Assembly: GCA_024243835.1 (NCBI GenBank)
Contig: JALPMN010000639.1
Span: forward strand, 9,242 to 69,755
Direction of reading: 5' to 3'
DNA length: 60,514 bases
From: Enteropsectra breve
Lineage: Eukaryota > Microsporidia
Below the pieces are notes generated by a model that was not told where the DNA came from, searched no databases, and saw only the letters and a program-made list of their open reading frames with translations. Every line of letters starts with the position of its first letter. Position 1 is the stretch's first letter. Shown here one piece after another: positions 9,433-17,448 of this stretch. Position numbers and translations under genes: made by a program.

Positions 9433-11922
9433 TTAAAGATTTACTAGCCTTGACTGCAAAAGTACGACGATATTATTTGGAATGATGCTGATATTGGCTT
9501 TTAGCTTATCCCAGTACTCACTGTATTCCCGTTCAAGAACCGCAATCAGGTTTTTGCCAGCATCGATAAAACAATCATATACCAAATGAGCGGTGGCAAT
9601 TTTCTCTAATTCTTCAATATTCTGAAGTATTCTAGTCAGACTTTCAGAAGTTAGTGCAGAATCAGAAGCAGGGCTAAGAAGCATCTTTGTCTCGTGGTAT
9701 CTCGCAATGTATGAATAAACTTGTTTAAAGAATACAGCAATGTCTGCAGATTTGTCTTCATTGGAGATTTCGCTGCAAATGAAGCGCATAATTTTCTTTT
9801 TAAGCTCCTTATCTGAGCGCAATAATATTGCGTTTAGATAGAAATATGCATCACTGCTCTTGATTATAGCGCATATAAAAGGCTTCACGTCGTGTACCTT
9901 GCAGTGGCTCAACGCCACCTCAAGCATGCGCAGAATGTTCAACCTTCTTTTATCCAGTCTCACAGCAGTCAGTGTGTTCTCCATATACCTCATTATAGGA
10001 TCTACATAGAGATAAATGAACAAGTGCTGGCACTTATTCAGCGAGTTTCTGCTTATCGCATTCATCTCGAGACAGATATTAAAGTTCTCACACCACTCGT
10101 GTATTTCTTTGTCGCTGCGGCCAGTAAGCAGTTCGGGGATTGTGACTGCCAGCGCAAGGCTGCCAGTTTCTGAAAACTTGCCGTTTTCTGCAAAATACGA
10201 GTTTATTTCTTGCTCTGTGAACATCGTAAAGCAAACATAATTCTCCATTGCAATTTTAAAAAAGTCTTCTCTTAATTCCAGGTACCCACATCGCTTCATC
10301 ATTCTAAAAACCAAAAGCTCAGTGTCAGGTGTGATATGCACTTTTCGCTTGAATATCCTTGACAGCTGCTCATTGCTAAATGCGGAGATAATACTGTTAA
10401 GATAAAACTTGTTGGTAGAATGCCTCAGTAGAATCTCCAGCTCATAGAAACACTTCTTCCGCTTTAAATCCCAGATCAACTTTTTAATCTCGCTGTTTAA
10501 TTCGGCTCTGTATTTGGTAAATGCATCAAGCAAAAGATAAACATCAGGCTTGTTCGAAGTCTTTCGTTCATAAAACACAAATAGTTTCCACAGGTCACTG
10601 AATTCATCTGAGGGGAAATTACTAGCAAAGCAATTGAATATTTCGCAGTTGATGATCTGGCAAATGCCTGCTTTGTACTCGGAGTTGCTCGATTTATAAA
10701 GAGGAATAGCTTTTTCATTTTCAGGTATCCTTCGCAGAATATCATTATAAATTAGAGACTTATCTGATATATAGTGTTTTGTAGATAGATTATGCTTTTG
10801 GCAATCAGATAGATTATTCAAAATGCAAGGCAGAATTTCAAAGCCACTCGAATCTGTGCTTGCAGACAGCTGATACAAAAACATGGCAGAATAATACAGT
10901 GTGTCATATTCCAGGGTCTCATGCAGATGTGTTGGATTATTGATCTTTTTGTAAAACTCAGATATGATAAAATCGCCTTTGCAAATTCCTATTTGCTTTA
11001 AATCGCTTAAATGTATTCCCAGCAAGCAATGCGCATGGCGAGTCATAAATAGCCTGTATACAAATGAATAATATTTTTTCTGACTCGATTTTTCCAAAAA
11101 CATATCAAATATCTGCTTGTTGATTAAAACCAATCTGGTGTGGCATTCTGGTATGTCTTTCGTGTATTCAGCTAGGTCAACAATTAGATTCTCCAATTCT
11201 TTTACCGTTACATGCTCTTGCAAGTTCTTCTTTAGTTTCAGATCTACCTCAATCTTGCTATCATCATATTTAACTGCATTTAGAAACATTTTCAAGGCCT
11301 CGAATTTGTTCGCAACAGACTGACTTTGTCTGATTGCTGTGCAGAGTGGCATTTGTGCAATGAACTTAGGGGCACACGGGCTTTGAGAGGTCAAAAGCGT
11401 ATCGGAAAATCTCTTTAATAAGAGTCTGGGCCAATGTGCTAACAGGTCACACAAGGTCATTTTGGTGCATGTTAAGCTCAAATTAATAGCCGATAAAATG
11501 GAATCATTGGGTTTTAAAATGTATTTCTTGGCTAAATTTGGAATTATACGGCACAAAACATTATTGTGTTGGCATTTATGGCACTGGAAAGAAGTGTATT
11601 TACCGCACCCAGGAACCACTTTCCGTGTAAACAAGCCAATTATGCAAGAAACATGAAATTTCGCATCACACTCTGTGTTCATACACTCAACAAGCAGATC
11701 ATTAGCATCAGTTTCTTCGACAGCTGAAAATTTTTCTGCCTGAGATCTAAAAAACTCAAGTTCTTTAGAGTCATCCGTTGTAACGTGCTTACAAACTTCG
11801 CAGCTCACTGTATCTTTTTGCTGCTTCGATATTGCTAGATTGCTTAATTCCGTGCTAACTGCGGGCGCTTCTTCTTGTGTAATACACCTAGCTAATATTA
11901 GCATTAAAAATTTTGCGATCAT
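9433..11922 (-). CDS. PHD-type zinc-finger protein with signal-like N-terminus, unknown function
   Basis: An 829-residue protein. The ATG at 11922 is directly preceded by CCCC; an open extension of 24 codons upstream lacks a C-run start. From this ATG the protein begins with a short hydrophobic segment (MIAKFLMLILARCIT). A C4HC3 PHD-like cluster follows: C41, C44, C80, C85, H90, C93, C114, C117, with an unusually long second loop. The remaining 700 residues look alpha-helical, without a motif I recognise. PHD fingers normally read histone tails or serve in E3 ligases, which conflicts with secretion, so the hydrophobic start may instead be a cytosolic helix. Function is not assigned. Confidence 0.6.
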   Translation of the reverse strand: MIAKFLMLILARCITQEEAPAVSTELSNLAISKQQKDTVSCEVCKHVTTDDSKELEFFRSQAEKFSAVEETDANDLLVECMNTECDAKFHVSCIIGLFTRKVVPGCGKYTSFQCHKCQHNNVLCRIIPNLAKKYILKPNDSILSAINLSLTCTKMTLCDLLAHWPRLLLKRFSDTLLTSQSPCAPKFIAQMPLCTAIRQSQSVANKFEALKMFLNAVKYDDSKIEVDLKLKKNLQEHVTVKELENLIVDLAEYTKDIPECHTRLVLINKQIFDMFLEKSSQKKYYSFVYRLFMTRHAHCLLGIHLSDLKQIGICKGDFIISEFYKKINNPTHLHETLEYDTLYYSAMFLYQLSASTDSSGFEILPCILNNLSDCQKHNLSTKHYISDKSLIYNDILRRIPENEKAIPLYKSSNSEYKAGICQIINCEIFNCFASNFPSDEFSDLWKLFVFYERKTSNKPDVYLLLDAFTKYRAELNSEIKKLIWDLKRKKCFYELEILLRHSTNKFYLNSIISAFSNEQLSRIFKRKVHITPDTELLVFRMMKRCGYLELREDFFKIAMENYVCFTMFTEQEINSYFAENGKFSETGSLALAVTIPELLTGRSDKEIHEWCENFNICLEMNAISRNSLNKCQHLFIYLYVDPIMRYMENTLTAVRLDKRRLNILRMLEVALSHCKVHDVKPFICAIIKSSDAYFYLNAILLRSDKELKKKIMRFICSEISNEDKSADIAVFFKQVYSYIARYHETKMLLSPASDSALTSESLTRILQNIEELEKIATAHLVYDCFIDAGKNLIAVLEREYSEYWDKLKANISIIPNNIVVLLQSRLVNL

Positions 11923-12225
11923 GGGGTTAATACAGATGAAAATTTTATAATAAAATAGTCTAAAACAGGATTCTTTGTAGATATATAGTTTCAAATAGCA
12001 ATACTAGAGCCTAAAGATTATCTACAAAATGCATTGGTTATCTCCTTTTATTCTTATTGTTCAAAGTTCTGTTGTACTTTAAAATCACTGAAAATAGTAA
12101 GATAAAAAGAATTGTATAAATCACATCGTTATTAAGATAATCTGCACCATTCTAAGTGCTTTGTAATTTTTTACTTAGTGAATGTTAAACTGTTCGATGA
12201 AAAATGCCAGTTTTATTTGGCCTCA
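11923..12225. other. Divergent AT-rich spacer
   Basis: No gene is seen. It contains the pyrimidine block TCTCCTTTTATTC at 12041-12053, which resembles the block found upstream of the M1-M5 family genes but lies further from a start here (about 175 bases). Confidence 0.3.
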
Positions 12226-13335
12226 ATGCCGACTTTTACAATCCCTGCAGTGCTGCAGGATGGAAAAAATACACATAAAGACGATTCGCAGAGTCTTGCT
12301 GAGTTCAGGGACATAATGCTGTGTATCGGAGGACTCTCTATCCGATACTACACCATAAAGGGCCTTACTACGAAGAATACTGAAGACAAGTTTCTTCTTC
12401 AGATAAAAGGCGACTCGATCACAACACTTGCATTCGAAAGCGCACATGTTCGTGACTTTGTCAAGGGGATTCTTTCATACAGAACAGTTCCGCTTGAAAA
12501 AATACACCGCAGGATTATCGAGAGCGAGCTGGAATTTAAAGGCATGGGGCATATACTGCGCGGAATATACAAAAATGCGGATGAGCTGGTGAAGATTCTT
12601 ATCTCCACAGTAGTTCAAGAACATGAGGGGAAACTCCCCACAGGGCATCTGATTCTTGATGCATATGCCCAGCCGAAGGCCTCAAGCACTGTTTTTCTGG
12701 ATACGCTGAACCAGTCTATTGTCAACACGTTCACTGCAATGCAAACATCCTTTAACCAGTATTATAACAGATACTGCGAGTCATTTTATCACACAGGGAA
12801 GAATAAGCCTGCAACGATCGATCGCATGCTGATGGAGGAGGTCTTGGGACGGAGCGATATGGATGCTGCCGCACGGATAAATATGCGTTCAATTCTGAGT
12901 CTTTCTAATCTTGGATGCCAAGACCTGCCGAACATCAAAAGAAATATCAAGCCGGGAATACAGCTGGGCGCAGTGTATCCATTTGCAGAAAATACAAACA
13001 GTACTGATCATAACCCAATTAGTCACTCAAATTGTCCAGAAACCCAAAGTGGAAATGACCCAGGGGAAAATCATATGAATTTGAACTTAAATAGACTCAA
13101 AAAGATTAATATCGTAAAAGGCATAATGGTGGAGAAAAAGAACTTCAATGTAAATCCAAAGGACTTTGAAATATCCAGGGAGCTGTGCAAAATTGTCTGC
13201 AGGAATGGGGGAATTCTGGATAAAACAGGCAAAGAGTATGTAGAAGCATTTAAAAATGGCATAGAGGATAAATATGGGAAGAGAGTGACGGACTATTGTG
13301 CCTGTCTTATTCCTGACTTTTATACAAAGCAGTAA
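12226..13335 (+). CDS. Conserved-looking helical protein, possibly gamma-tubulin-complex-like
   Basis: A 369-residue protein. The frame is open further upstream only from a GTG, so the ATG at 12226 (after GGCCTCA) is used. Balanced composition and moderate GC suggest a conserved cytosolic protein. The stretch LEKIHRRIIESELEF, followed about 50 residues later by KLPTGHLILDAYAQP and then a long amphipathic helix, resembles the order of elements in the N-terminal domain of gamma-tubulin complex proteins (Spc97/Spc98/GCP4). The protein is far shorter than those and no GRIP2 domain is seen, so the match is a weak guess. An asparagine-rich linker lies at about residues 260-300. Confidence 0.5.
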   Translation: MPTFTIPAVLQDGKNTHKDDSQSLAEFRDIMLCIGGLSIRYYTIKGLTTKNTEDKFLLQIKGDSITTLAFESAHVRDFVKGILSYRTVPLEKIHRRIIESELEFKGMGHILRGIYKNADELVKILISTVVQEHEGKLPTGHLILDAYAQPKASSTVFLDTLNQSIVNTFTAMQTSFNQYYNRYCESFYHTGKNKPATIDRMLMEEVLGRSDMDAAARINMRSILSLSNLGCQDLPNIKRNIKPGIQLGAVYPFAENTNSTDHNPISHSNCPETQSGNDPGENHMNLNLNRLKKINIVKGIMVEKKNFNVNPKDFEISRELCKIVCRNGGILDKTGKEYVEAFKNGIEDKYGKRVTDYCACLIPDFYTKQ

Positions 13336-13480
13336 AATAAAAAATTGTTGAAAAATAAAATAGATGGTTGTTTTAAGTGCATTTAGTAAGAAGTTCTATC
13401 AAGAAGTGTTTAGCAGTTATCTTTATAAAATACTATTGCTTATTTTGTAAAAACCAAATTATTATTATTACGCACCCCCG

Positions 13481-14017
13481 ATGGCCTGCTTTACAAATCA
13501 AGAGTTCGTCTGCAAGATAATCGCCACTATAATGGGAATGACTATCCCTGCGTTAGTTGCAATAAAAAGAATAGCAGAAAGAAAGAACGAAGATAGCTGC
13601 TTGAATGGGAAAAATGCTATGAAAAGTAAAGAGAATATCGCTATAAAGAGCAAAGTTGCACAAAATAAAAAATGTGAAGAAAACATAGAAGGAAGAATTG
13701 TTCTGATGGTTAATAAGGATCTCAAAATGGGGAAAGGCAAAATAATAAGCCAGGCAGCACATGCGCTGTGTGGTCTCCACATAAATCTGCAAAGAAGTGG
13801 AAACTCGTGTGTGCGGGATACCAGGCCGTTGGTGCTGAGGGCCGAAGAAGACGAGATGAGAGCATGCTTTTCTAAGATTTTTAAGAGGGGCGGATTGCCA
13901 GTTAGAATATTCGATGCAGGACGTACACAAATAGCGCCCAACTCACACACAGTACTGGCATTCGTAGGATCAAATAAAGATGATTTTATTAGTGGCAAAG
14001 AGATATACAGCAACTAA
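13481..14017 (+). CDS. PTH2: Peptidyl-tRNA hydrolase 2 with N-terminal membrane anchor
   Basis: A 178-residue enzyme that releases peptides from prematurely dropped peptidyl-tRNA. The N-terminus (about residues 10-28) is hydrophobic, as in mitochondrial-outer-membrane-anchored PTRH2/Bit1. The catalytic domain starts at about residue 72 with VLMVNKDLKMGKGK followed by IISQAAHALCG, and ends with DAGRTQIAPNSHTVLAFVG, so both active-site motifs are intact. The usual last strand and C-terminal tail (GPGP, then VTGxLKL) is replaced by a short unrelated end. The start follows a CCCCC run. It converges with a second PTH2-fold gene, from which it is separated by 140 bases. Confidence 0.9.
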   Translation: MACFTNQEFVCKIIATIMGMTIPALVAIKRIAERKNEDSCLNGKNAMKSKENIAIKSKVAQNKKCEENIEGRIVLMVNKDLKMGKGKIISQAAHALCGLHINLQRSGNSCVRDTRPLVLRAEEDEMRACFSKIFKRGGLPVRIFDAGRTQIAPNSHTVLAFVGSNKDDFISGKEIYSN

Positions 14018-14157
14018 CATGAAGCTTTATACTAGTGTTCATTAAATAAACGTTTAAAAAGACCTGTTTCATTATTTCAAATTAAACTTTTATTGATAAA
14101 AATGATGTAAAATTTACTTGATTTTCTGCTGCGTGTATTCTTATTTTTCTATTTGAC

Positions 14158-14790
14158 TTAGTAGAGTGACAGTCTTTCTGTAATGGGTTTTATTTCTTTC
14201 TTCGGCCCTGGCCCTATTATCACCATTTTAGTTTCGCAAAAAAGTGAAATTAAGTTGCTCGATTTCACTTTTTCTTTTATGATCTCCATATCACCGGTAC
14301 TTCCTTTAAGGACAATTTTGGCTGTGCCACTCCTCTCCCACTGTGCTGCAGTAAACGGATATTCTTTAAGGACCTTTACCATGGAATCCATTCCCTGTGA
14401 CAGCAATGCAAATATCTCTTCTTTGCTCTTCAGCACCTCCTTGTTAATAACAATTGCCATTTCATATGGGCCCTTGTCTTTACAGGCATTTTTTGGCTTC
14501 ATTGTGCGAAAAGTACTTTTACACTGTTCAAATGTGAGATTATTTTTACGTTGTGCTGCATTGTAAATATTATTTACATTTTTAGCATTGCTTTTGACAT
14601 CCTTTTTGATGTCGTTCGCACTGTTCAAATCAGTTTCTACATTCAAAGCTTCAGACTTTTTGCTCTCATCCTTCGAATGAACGTTCTTCAAGCACTTTGT
14701 CTTTGCTTTACTAGTTTGTATTATAAAATATGCGAGTATGCTGCTCAAAGATAGTGAAGCTATGAAGCACAACAGCAGGCTTCCCAGCAT
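14158..14790 (-). CDS. Degenerate PTH2-family paralogue with membrane anchor
   Basis: A 210-residue protein with an N-terminal membrane segment (about residues 2-26) and a lysine/asparagine-rich linker. The C-terminal 105 residues follow the PTH2 fold order: EMAIVINKEVL for the first strand, FTAAQWERSGTAKIVLKG for the central W..G..K strand, MVIIGPGPKKEIKPITERL for the last strand and tail. The catalytic stretches are gone: DLKMGKGK is replaced by KEVLKSKEE, and the DAGRTQI element is missing. It is therefore probably not a hydrolase. The ATG at 14790 directly follows CCC; another in-frame ATG lies two codons upstream. The neighbouring convergent gene is the intact PTH2. Confidence 0.6.
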   Translation of the reverse strand: MLGSLLLCFIASLSLSSILAYFIIQTSKAKTKCLKNVHSKDESKKSEALNVETDLNSANDIKKDVKSNAKNVNNIYNAAQRKNNLTFEQCKSTFRTMKPKNACKDKGPYEMAIVINKEVLKSKEEIFALLSQGMDSMVKVLKEYPFTAAQWERSGTAKIVLKGSTGDMEIIKEKVKSSNLISLFCETKMVIIGPGPKKEIKPITERLSLY

Positions 14791-14876
14791 GGGCATTTTT
14801 TGTACGCGTTTTATTGCCTCGCTAGAATAACAAGTCTTGATACTGCAGAATATGATCTTGAAAAGACATTATTTTT

Positions 14877-14948
14877 GCGGACTTAGCTCAGTGGGAGAGC
14901 ACCAGACTGAAGCTCTGATGGTCCCGGGTTCAATCCCCGGAGTTCGCA
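14877..14948 (+). tRNA. tRNA-Phe: tRNA-Phe (anticodon GAA)
   Basis: A 72-base intronless cloverleaf. The acceptor stem GCGGACT pairs with AGTTCGC (one G-U), the D arm is GCTC/GAGC, and the anticodon loop CTGAAGC has GAA at the anticodon position. The anticodon stem has one terminal C-A mismatch. The T arm is CCGGG TTCAATC CCCGG and the discriminator is A. A run of T follows at 14953-14956 as a likely Pol III terminator. CCA is not encoded. Confidence 0.95.
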
Positions 14949-15929
14949 TCTCTTTTAAAATTTTTTAAGTTGATTTTTATGAACCAAGCTTATTTTAGTA
15001 AGTTAATTTAAATTCAAGATTTAAAACACTTGTTGCTGTTATCATTTGAAACAGCTAGTTTTTTCCTATAGTCAGCATAAGATTTTTAAGGAACTAAAAT
15101 GAAAATTTAAACGATTGTTTATAAAATGTGCTGAAAGCTCTGAGTCTTCGCATTAGCTGCGACTCACCCGCTTTCATTGCTGTTGGTTCCTGGAATCCAC
15201 ACAGCTAAGAAAGCTGCGCTACTTTAAGAACAGGGCTAGATAATTTGAAAATTTTTAAGCAAAATTTGTCACTGATTTAGTTTGTAATTGTATTCAAACA
15301 GAAGCGTGACTGATCTTAAGAGTATTAGCATTTTATATTAGTATGAATAGCAAGCTTGTTGCTAACTTATTTTTTAAAGCTGATTGATTAAGAAATTTCC
15401 TATTTCTCTTCAAACAAAAGATAAAGCCAACATTATGCTGAAAATACTTTTTCCTAGAAAAACTCTTTATCATATAAATAAGATGAAATATGTAGTAAGT
15501 CAAAAAAATAATCGTTCATATTCCCCGTTTCGTTATAAAATATTTGAACGGCACTACGCTGTGCGGTCAAGCTGTACTTTTCCAAGTAAAGCAGCAAGAA
15601 AAATCGGCTGCCTGTATAAAAAAGTGGGTAAATTTTATTCAAAATTTTTACTTAAAATTTTCAAGCGAAGAATTCAGTTTATATTTCAATAGCTGCTTTG
15701 CAGCAACAAAATCCCAAAGCATGATGATAAAGCAATTATCAAAATAACCAATGAAATATCCATTTAATATTCATTAAAGCACTATTTTTTGAATCTCATT
15801 AAGATGAACTTGACTAATAAGAAGTATCTAACTTTTATATCACTCTCTAATAACATTTTGTGAAAATAAATATGCTTGAGTGTGCAATAAAGGTAAATCT
15901 GCTTTAATAAAACATATATATCAGTATTT
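14949..15929. other. Non-coding stretch containing a structured-RNA candidate
   Basis: Nearly 1 kb with no convincing protein gene. A GC-richer, strongly self-complementary segment at 15128-15240 is annotated separately. A short plus-strand frame at 15435-15692 (86 codons from the first ATG, no C-run, basic composition) is not convincing. The rest is AT-rich. Confidence 0.5.
15128..15240. ncRNA. Candidate structured non-coding RNA, class unknown
   Basis: Two stacked hairpins in a GC-rich island within AT-rich spacer. Hairpin 1 is GAGT at 15142-15145 with ACTC at 15162-15165, and CGCA at 15149-15152 with TGCG at 15158-15161. Hairpin 2 is GCTTTC at 15170-15175 with GAAAGC at 15209-15214, enclosing GCTGT (15179-15183) with ACAGC (15201-15205) and GG-TTC with GAA-CC. 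The strand is undetermined. I see no convincing hallmark of U1-U6, SRP RNA, RNase P or box H/ACA RNA. Confidence 0.4.
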
Positions 15930-17132
15930 CTATTCTGCATTGTTGTAATTCTTCCATGGCGCACTGCCCTCCATCGAATAATAGTCCATCTGATACTCTC
16001 CGTCTTTGGCATAGAAAACCTCAAATGGCGACAAAAGAGGCTTTCTGTAGCACGCACCCCAATCTATGCTCAGCCGTGGGCAGCTCACCTGCACAAAACT
16101 GTCCACCATATGGTACTGATCGAGAATAGTCTCGTTTATTTCATCAATAACGATCCTGTATATTTTGTATCTTTTCCCCAATTTCTTAATTACATTCTCC
16201 ACGATCCGGCTGTTGCCCTGCCTGCCAAGAGTCCCCAAGATCACACCGAAGGATTTTCCTGCAAATGCCTTTTTAATCTCGGCCTTTCGGATCCGCAGCA
16301 TTTCTTCGTTGTCGTAGAATTCCTGGCTTATTTTTCTCGTGAACGGGCAGTATTTGTAGAAGTTCAGGCCTGGATTTCTAATCATCGCACTCTCCAGATG
16401 GAATCTGCCGTCTCCGATGTAAACGACATTTTCAGCCGAGTTTATCACTGGTGATGTGCAGCCAAGAACTTCTCCTGGGCTCAGTGGCTTTACCTGTGGG
16501 ATTGTGGAAGAAACACACGAGCAGGAATTGCAGCACTTCTTATTTATACAGTTATCAGAATCCCTTATCTCATTAGTCTCAGTCTTATTAAATTCAGTTT
16601 TATTAATACTGGCGTTAATAAGTCCATCCCCGTGCATCCCGCAGCAGGATATTCGCTCCCGCTGCCGCTGGTTTATTAATCTCTTCAGCTTATTAACCGC
16701 AGTATTAAACTGTATCGTTCCTATGATGGCAACCGGCCCTGTAAAGTTGCTTACAATTATGTCGTAGAGATGCTCTATGTCTATTGCTATTTCCACAAAA
16801 ATATAGAGAAGACGCGTACTCATCTCTGTCACCGGTACCAGACAGCTGTGTCCGTAGTGCACCAGAATATCACAGGAGATGCTGCGGTCATCAACACAGC
16901 AGGCGCCATACACCACATCATCGAGTATCGTGCAGGACGCACCGGTGTAATGCTCGATAGCGTCAATTAGAATGGGCGCATAAGACAGGAGCCCATCGGG
17001 AAACTGGAGATTCACTCTCTTGGCACCGAGTTTTTTTATTGTTCGCAGTGTCTTCCTTACCTCAAAATTGTAGTTTTTCGGCAGACCGGGGAGATTCTCT
17101 GGGAAGTCAGAATTTTCCTCCAAAATAATCAT
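15930..17132 (-). CDS. DPH1: Diphthamide biosynthesis protein 1 (DPH1)
   Basis: A 400-residue Fe-S enzyme that, with DPH2, transfers 3-amino-3-carboxypropyl from SAM to the target histidine of elongation factor 2. Family signatures are present: LPKNYNFEVRKTL near the start, VYGACCVDD (cluster Cys about 78), LGCTSPV (middle Cys), YIGDGRFHLESAMI and VSCPRLSIDWG (third Cys). All three cluster cysteines are retained. A Cys/Asn-rich insertion (about residues 165-215, including NKTEFNKTE) is unusual. The three codons upstream of the ATG begin with a GTG and were not included. Confidence 0.9.
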   Translation of the reverse strand: MIILEENSDFPENLPGLPKNYNFEVRKTLRTIKKLGAKRVNLQFPDGLLSYAPILIDAIEHYTGASCTILDDVVYGACCVDDRSISCDILVHYGHSCLVPVTEMSTRLLYIFVEIAIDIEHLYDIIVSNFTGPVAIIGTIQFNTAVNKLKRLINQRQRERISCCGMHGDGLINASINKTEFNKTETNEIRDSDNCINKKCCNSCSCVSSTIPQVKPLSPGEVLGCTSPVINSAENVVYIGDGRFHLESAMIRNPGLNFYKYCPFTRKISQEFYDNEEMLRIRKAEIKKAFAGKSFGVILGTLGRQGNSRIVENVIKKLGKRYKIYRIVIDEINETILDQYHMVDSFVQVSCPRLSIDWGACYRKPLLSPFEVFYAKDGEYQMDYYSMEGSAPWKNYNNAE

Positions 17133-17448
17133 TTTCAGCACAAAAATTTATCGCTAAAAATTTGTAAAATAAAAACGCCAGTAAAATACATTCGAATACA
17201 TTAATAAGCTTAACGCTCCAGATAGAATTATACATAAGCATTGAATGGTTATTGTGAGTTTTAAATTTAGATGAAATGTTGACATTTATAAGTCTTAAAG
17301 TTGTATTTCTATATATAAAAATCAATATAGTTTTAATTCATATTTAAAAATTTTTAAATATTTTAAAATATGCTTTCATTTTGTAACTACTTAAAAAGTT
17401 ATTTATTTTTCATTATTCATCTATTCCTCAGCTCTCTATACTGGCACT
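17133..17448. other. AT-rich spacer between DPH1 and the SWIM gene
   Basis: About 315 bases, very AT-rich, between the start of DPH1 and the stop of the next minus-strand gene. Nothing is recognised. Confidence 0.3.

Noticed and set aside
13498..14013. 171-codon minus-strand frame opposite PTH2
   Set aside because: It is antisense to a gene with intact catalytic motifs; composition is an artefact of the sense strand.
15179..15205. GGTTCCTGGAATCC as a tRNA box B
   Set aside because: The spacing of the invariant bases is wrong (extra bases in the loop) and no cloverleaf forms on either strand.
15384..15692. 102-codon plus-strand frame in the spacer after tRNA-Phe
   Set aside because: It begins with TTG, has no C-run or AAATTT block, and is a basic AT-driven sequence with no recognisable motif.
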